Assembly: GCA_023387135.1 (NCBI GenBank)
Contig: JAEWIK010000301.1
Location: 1 to 8,742 of the forward strand
DNA length: 8,742 nucleotides
Direction: 5' to 3'
DNA from: Actinomycetes bacterium
Lineage (GTDB): Bacteria; Actinomycetota; Actinomycetes; Propionibacteriales; Propionibacteriaceae
Below the pieces are notes generated by a model, which was given only the letters and a program-made list of their open reading frames with translations, made no database searches and had not been told where the DNA came from. The translations under genes were made by a program, and so were the position numbers. The first letter of the stretch is position 1; every line of letters begins with the position of its first letter. Shown in pieces: positions 6,315-8,742 of this stretch.

Positions 6315-8742
6315 CGGGCGTCTCCTGCCAGCCTGCGGGGTGCGACGTCGGCGTGGTGCGGCACGGGCACCTCCGCCCGGCGAGGTGCTGCAGGCTCACC
6401 GCCGCGGCGCAGGCCGGGGGCCGCCAGCACCAGCAGCACGACAAGGCCCGCCAACTGCACCCACGCCCACCAGGGCGGGCCCGAACGCAGGCCGTAGTCG
6501 AGCGTGCCGGACGCTTTGTCGAGGGTGAAGGCCTGGCCGAACCCTCCGGCGTCGGCGGGCTTGAGTTGCCGGCCGCCGATCGAGGCCTGCCAGCGCGGGT
6601 CGGCGGGCTCGGCGAGGACGAGCCTGCCCCCGCCTGCCACCTGCTGGCCGTTGCCCGTCAGGGCCCTGTCCTCGCCCGTGAGCACCACGGCGCGCCCCGA
6701 CCCCTCGACGGGCCAGACGGTGTCGGTGTCGCCGGTGCCGACGCCGAGCCCGGGAGTGTTGCTGATCGCCAGGCGCACCGCGGCGTCGCCGCCGGTCAGC
6801 CAGAGGTAGGAGATCCCGAGTCGCCTGAGGTCGGGAAGCAGCTTGTCGTCGGCGGTCCCGGAGACGAGCCGCCGCACCACCGAGGCCGCCAGCGCCTTCG
6901 CCTCCGCAGAACCCGACGCCACCAGGCCGCGCTCGGCGTCGCCGAACCTCGGCAGGTCGTCGGCCAACAGAGACCAGCGCACCTGGTCGTCCGACACCTC
7001 CAGGGCGAGCGTCCGTCCGGGGGTCGGCGAGGTCTGGGCGTTCCTGACGAAGGGGGGCAGCGAGGTGACGGCGGACCGCTCCAGCCCCGCCACTCCCGCC
7101 AGCACCCACCAGCCACCGGAGAGTGCCACCACCCCCGCCATGAGCACGGTCAGCGCGAGCGTGCCCACGTGCCGGAACCCGAGGTTCGCGCCCCGCAACT
7201 CGGAAGCCAGGTCGTCGAGACCCCAGGCGGCCGCGGCGACCAGGCCGCCGATGGCGAGGACGAGCCACTCCAGCCCGGACGGCCGGGCCCACTCCCCCGG
7301 CGGGACGAGCACCACGAGGCGGGTGAGCCCGAGGGCTGCCACCACTCCGAGCGCCGCGACGACGAGCGCCAGGGCGGCCGCGCCCCCGCGGCGCAGCGCG
7401 CCCAACAGGGCACCGAGCCACAGCCCGCCGAGCACGACTGCCGACACCCACCAGGGCCCCACCCCCGGCACCGTCCTGCCCAGCAGCACCTCCCACGCCT
7501 GGGGCGCGGCGGTGCCTGCCATGCTGGGCTCGATGCCCGTCAGCAGGCGTCCGGGATAGGCGAGCAGGGTGTCGCGCCACGGCCCGACCAGCACCAGCAG
7601 CGGGGCGAGCGCTGCGAGCAGGAGTTGCAGGCTGCCGCGCACCGAACGCCGGCGGACGGCGAGCACCACGAGCACCACGAGCAGCAACGGCCAGGACAGC
7701 GGCAGCAGCGCCGTGGCCACCAGCCCCCAGGTTCCGATGGCGGCGGCGCCCCGCCAGGTGGTCTCCTCGGCCTCCTGCCACGAGCGCAGCCTGTAGACCA
7801 GCACCGGCAGCAGGACAGTCCAGAGGGCGACTCCCACGGCGCCCTCGTTCAGCGCGCCGGTGACGGCGGGCGCCATGGCGTAGCAGAACGCCGCCACCCC
7901 CGCCATGCCGCGGCTCGCCACGGTCTGGCTCAGCAGCCTGAAGGCGGCGAGCCACGCCAGCGGCACGCAGGCCATGAGCAGGATGGACACCAGCCACTCC
8001 GGCTGGCCACCGGTGACGAAGGACGCGAGCGCCGCCAGCCCCTGCCAGGCGGGCGCGTTGAGCGCAGCCTGTCCGGGGATCGGCGCCAGGTAGTCGGTGA
8101 GCAGGTCGTACCAGCCGGACGGGGCCGGCAGCAGCCAGCGACCCTGCAGCGAACCGGCGCCGAACAGCGCCCTGCCGGCGGCGACGGCGAGCAGCGTGGT
8201 GAGGACCGCCCCCACAGCGAGCGGGGACACCCTCGCTTCGGCGCGCTGCTGCCCGGCGAACTCGTCGCCGGTGAGTTCATCGAGGCTCGGCGAGTCGGCG
8301 GGACCGGAGAAGGTCGCGAGCCATTCCGAGCCGCGTTCCGCCATTCCTTCGAACGCCCTCCGCAGGCCGGAGCCCGCCGGCGGCAACAGCGCGTGTGCCC
8401 GCTTCCGCGACTCGGGGGTGCTGGACACGGCGCGGACCCGGGACGCCACCGCGCGACGCAGGTCCCGCCCACCGAGCCACCGCGCGAGCCCGCGCAGTTC
8501 GGCGAGCGCCCGTCCGCCGTCCTTGCCGATGAGGAAGCCGAGCGCCGCCAGCAGGCTCATGAGCACCAGCCGCACGCGGGTCAGGAACCTTCGACCGGAG
8601 CCCGCGTGCGCCGCGACCAGCGCCAGCCCGGCCGCCCTGGCGTCTGCCGGGTCGGGCAGGCCAGCGTGGTTCACCACCTGGGCGGAAGGCTCGACCGCCA
8701 CCTCGTGTCCGGCGAGGGTCGCCCGCCAGCCGAAGTCGAGGC
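6311..8742 (-). CDS. Family 2 glycosyltransferase fused to a large polytopic membrane region (5' end outside window)
   Basis: The last 809 residues of a large envelope glycosyltransferase. The first residues, LDFGWRATLAGHEVAVEPSA, are the C-terminal end of a GT2 (GT-A fold) catalytic domain, where DLDFGWR normally follows the ED base; the nucleotide-sugar site lies off the right edge. After a membrane segment at about 57-71 and a basic cytoplasmic stretch (75-165) come some ten more membrane segments, near 172-192, 250-269, 280-297, 301-317, 333-362, 370-387, 431-449, 453-479, 491-507 and 524-550. An outer domain of about 200 residues follows (551-756), then a last helix (757-776) and a basic tail. 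The loop after the second helix and the WQASIGGRQLKPAD strand pair (716-729) recall GT-C arabinofuranosyl/mannosyltransferase-like proteins, a weak match. An internal GTG at 8701 is not the start, because family similarity continues upstream. It is coupled to DUF5719. Donor and acceptor are unknown. Confidence 0.87.
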   Translation of the reverse strand, partial: LDFGWRATLAGHEVAVEPSAQVVNHAGLPDPADARAAGLALVAAHAGSGRRFLTRVRLVLMSLLAALGFLIGKDGGRALAELRGLARWLGGRDLRRAVASRVRAVSSTPESRKRAHALLPPAGSGLRRAFEGMAERGSEWLATFSGPADSPSLDELTGDEFAGQQRAEARVSPLAVGAVLTTLLAVAAGRALFGAGSLQGRWLLPAPSGWYDLLTDYLAPIPGQAALNAPAWQGLAALASFVTGGQPEWLVSILLMACVPLAWLAAFRLLSQTVASRGMAGVAAFCYAMAPAVTGALNEGAVGVALWTVLLPVLVYRLRSWQEAEETTWRGAAAIGTWGLVATALLPLSWPLLLVVLVVLAVRRRSVRGSLQLLLAALAPLLVLVGPWRDTLLAYPGRLLTGIEPSMAGTAAPQAWEVLLGRTVPGVGPWWVSAVVLGGLWLGALLGALRRGGAAALALVVAALGVVAALGLTRLVVLVPPGEWARPSGLEWLVLAIGGLVAAAAWGLDDLASELRGANLGFRHVGTLALTVLMAGVVALSGGWWVLAGVAGLERSAVTSLPPFVRNAQTSPTPGRTLALEVSDDQVRWSLLADDLPRFGDAERGLVASGSAEAKALAASVVRRLVSGTADDKLLPDLRRLGISYLWLTGGDAAVRLAISNTPGLGVGTGDTDTVWPVEGSGRAVVLTGEDRALTGNGQQVAGGGRLVLAEPADPRWQASIGGRQLKPADAGGFGQAFTLDKASGTLDYGLRSGPPWWAWVQLAGLVVLLVLAAPGLRRGGEPAAPRRAEVPVPHHADVAPRRLAGDAR
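6321..6327 (-). promoter_or_regulatory. Ribosome binding site of the DUF5719 gene
   Basis: CAGGAGA on the minus strand, 6 bases before ATG 6314, inside the last codons of the glycosyltransferase gene. Together with the ATGA overlap it indicates coupled translation of the pair. Confidence 0.75.

Noticed and set aside
7661..7684. Tandem GAGCACCAC units within the glycosyltransferase gene
   Set aside because: Two and a half 9-base copies encode a Leu/Val-rich membrane helix; codon reuse explains it.
6396..7997. Second minus-strand open frame of about 530 codons inside the glycosyltransferase
   Set aside because: Out of frame with the GT2 and membrane signature and made largely of Arg, Gly and Ala; the other frame has proper membrane segments.

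Overview
The window is high-GC, tightly packed bacterial chromosome. The proteins and their order point to an actinobacterium: the run manB / Trm112-like / TobH-type SIS protein on one strand, a DUF3499 gene upstream of it, a divergent zincin-like gene, and a DUF5719 gene coupled to a giant membrane glycosyltransferase. As I recall, the same block occurs in mycobacteria and streptomycetes. A member of the Propionibacteriales is my best guess below phylum level, but that is impression only. I see no mobile element, CRISPR array, tRNA, rRNA or gene-free stretch above 300 bases. It looks like vertically inherited core genome.

Layout. (1) 1-478, minus: the first 159 codons of S-adenosylhomocysteine hydrolase (ahcY), running off the left edge. 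(2) 556-4054, minus: a four-gene unit read from right to left. It holds phosphomannomutase (manB), a 62-residue Trm112-like zinc-ribbon protein, a TobH/SIS-type sugar-isomerase-like protein and a cation diffusion facilitator. Its genes overlap by 4 bases (manB/Trm112, SIS/CDF) or lie 3 bases apart (Trm112/SIS), so translational coupling is likely. (3) 4101-4448, minus: DUF3499, a small Cys/His protein. (4) 4519-4947, plus: a zincin-like family protein without an HExxH site, divergent from DUF3499 across 70 bases. (5) 4953-8742, minus: a secreted or anchored DUF5719 protein and, upstream with a 4-base overlap, a family 2 glycosyltransferase fused to a large polytopic membrane region, running off the right edge. 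Units 4 and 5 converge with 5 bases between stop codons.

How the genes may work together. ManB makes mannose-1-phosphate (or interconverts hexose phosphates) for GDP-mannose, the donor for envelope mannosylation. The glycosyltransferase/DUF5719 pair looks like envelope glycan machinery of unknown product. DUF3499 and Trm112 carry likely zinc sites and a metal exporter of the CDF family shares the operon. AhcY clears the SAH left by methyltransferases. These functional links are inference from position.

The most interesting regulatory signal is that all four genes that seem to begin transcription units here (ahcY, manB, DUF3499, zincin-like) have a TANNNT hexamer 6-8 bases before the start codon and no convincing Shine-Dalgarno in most cases. 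Three of the internal genes instead have clear purine-rich ribosome sites. This is what leaderless transcripts predict. I did not find a convincing wholly novel system; the best candidates for an undescribed function are the glycosyltransferase/DUF5719 pair and the site-less zincin-like protein.
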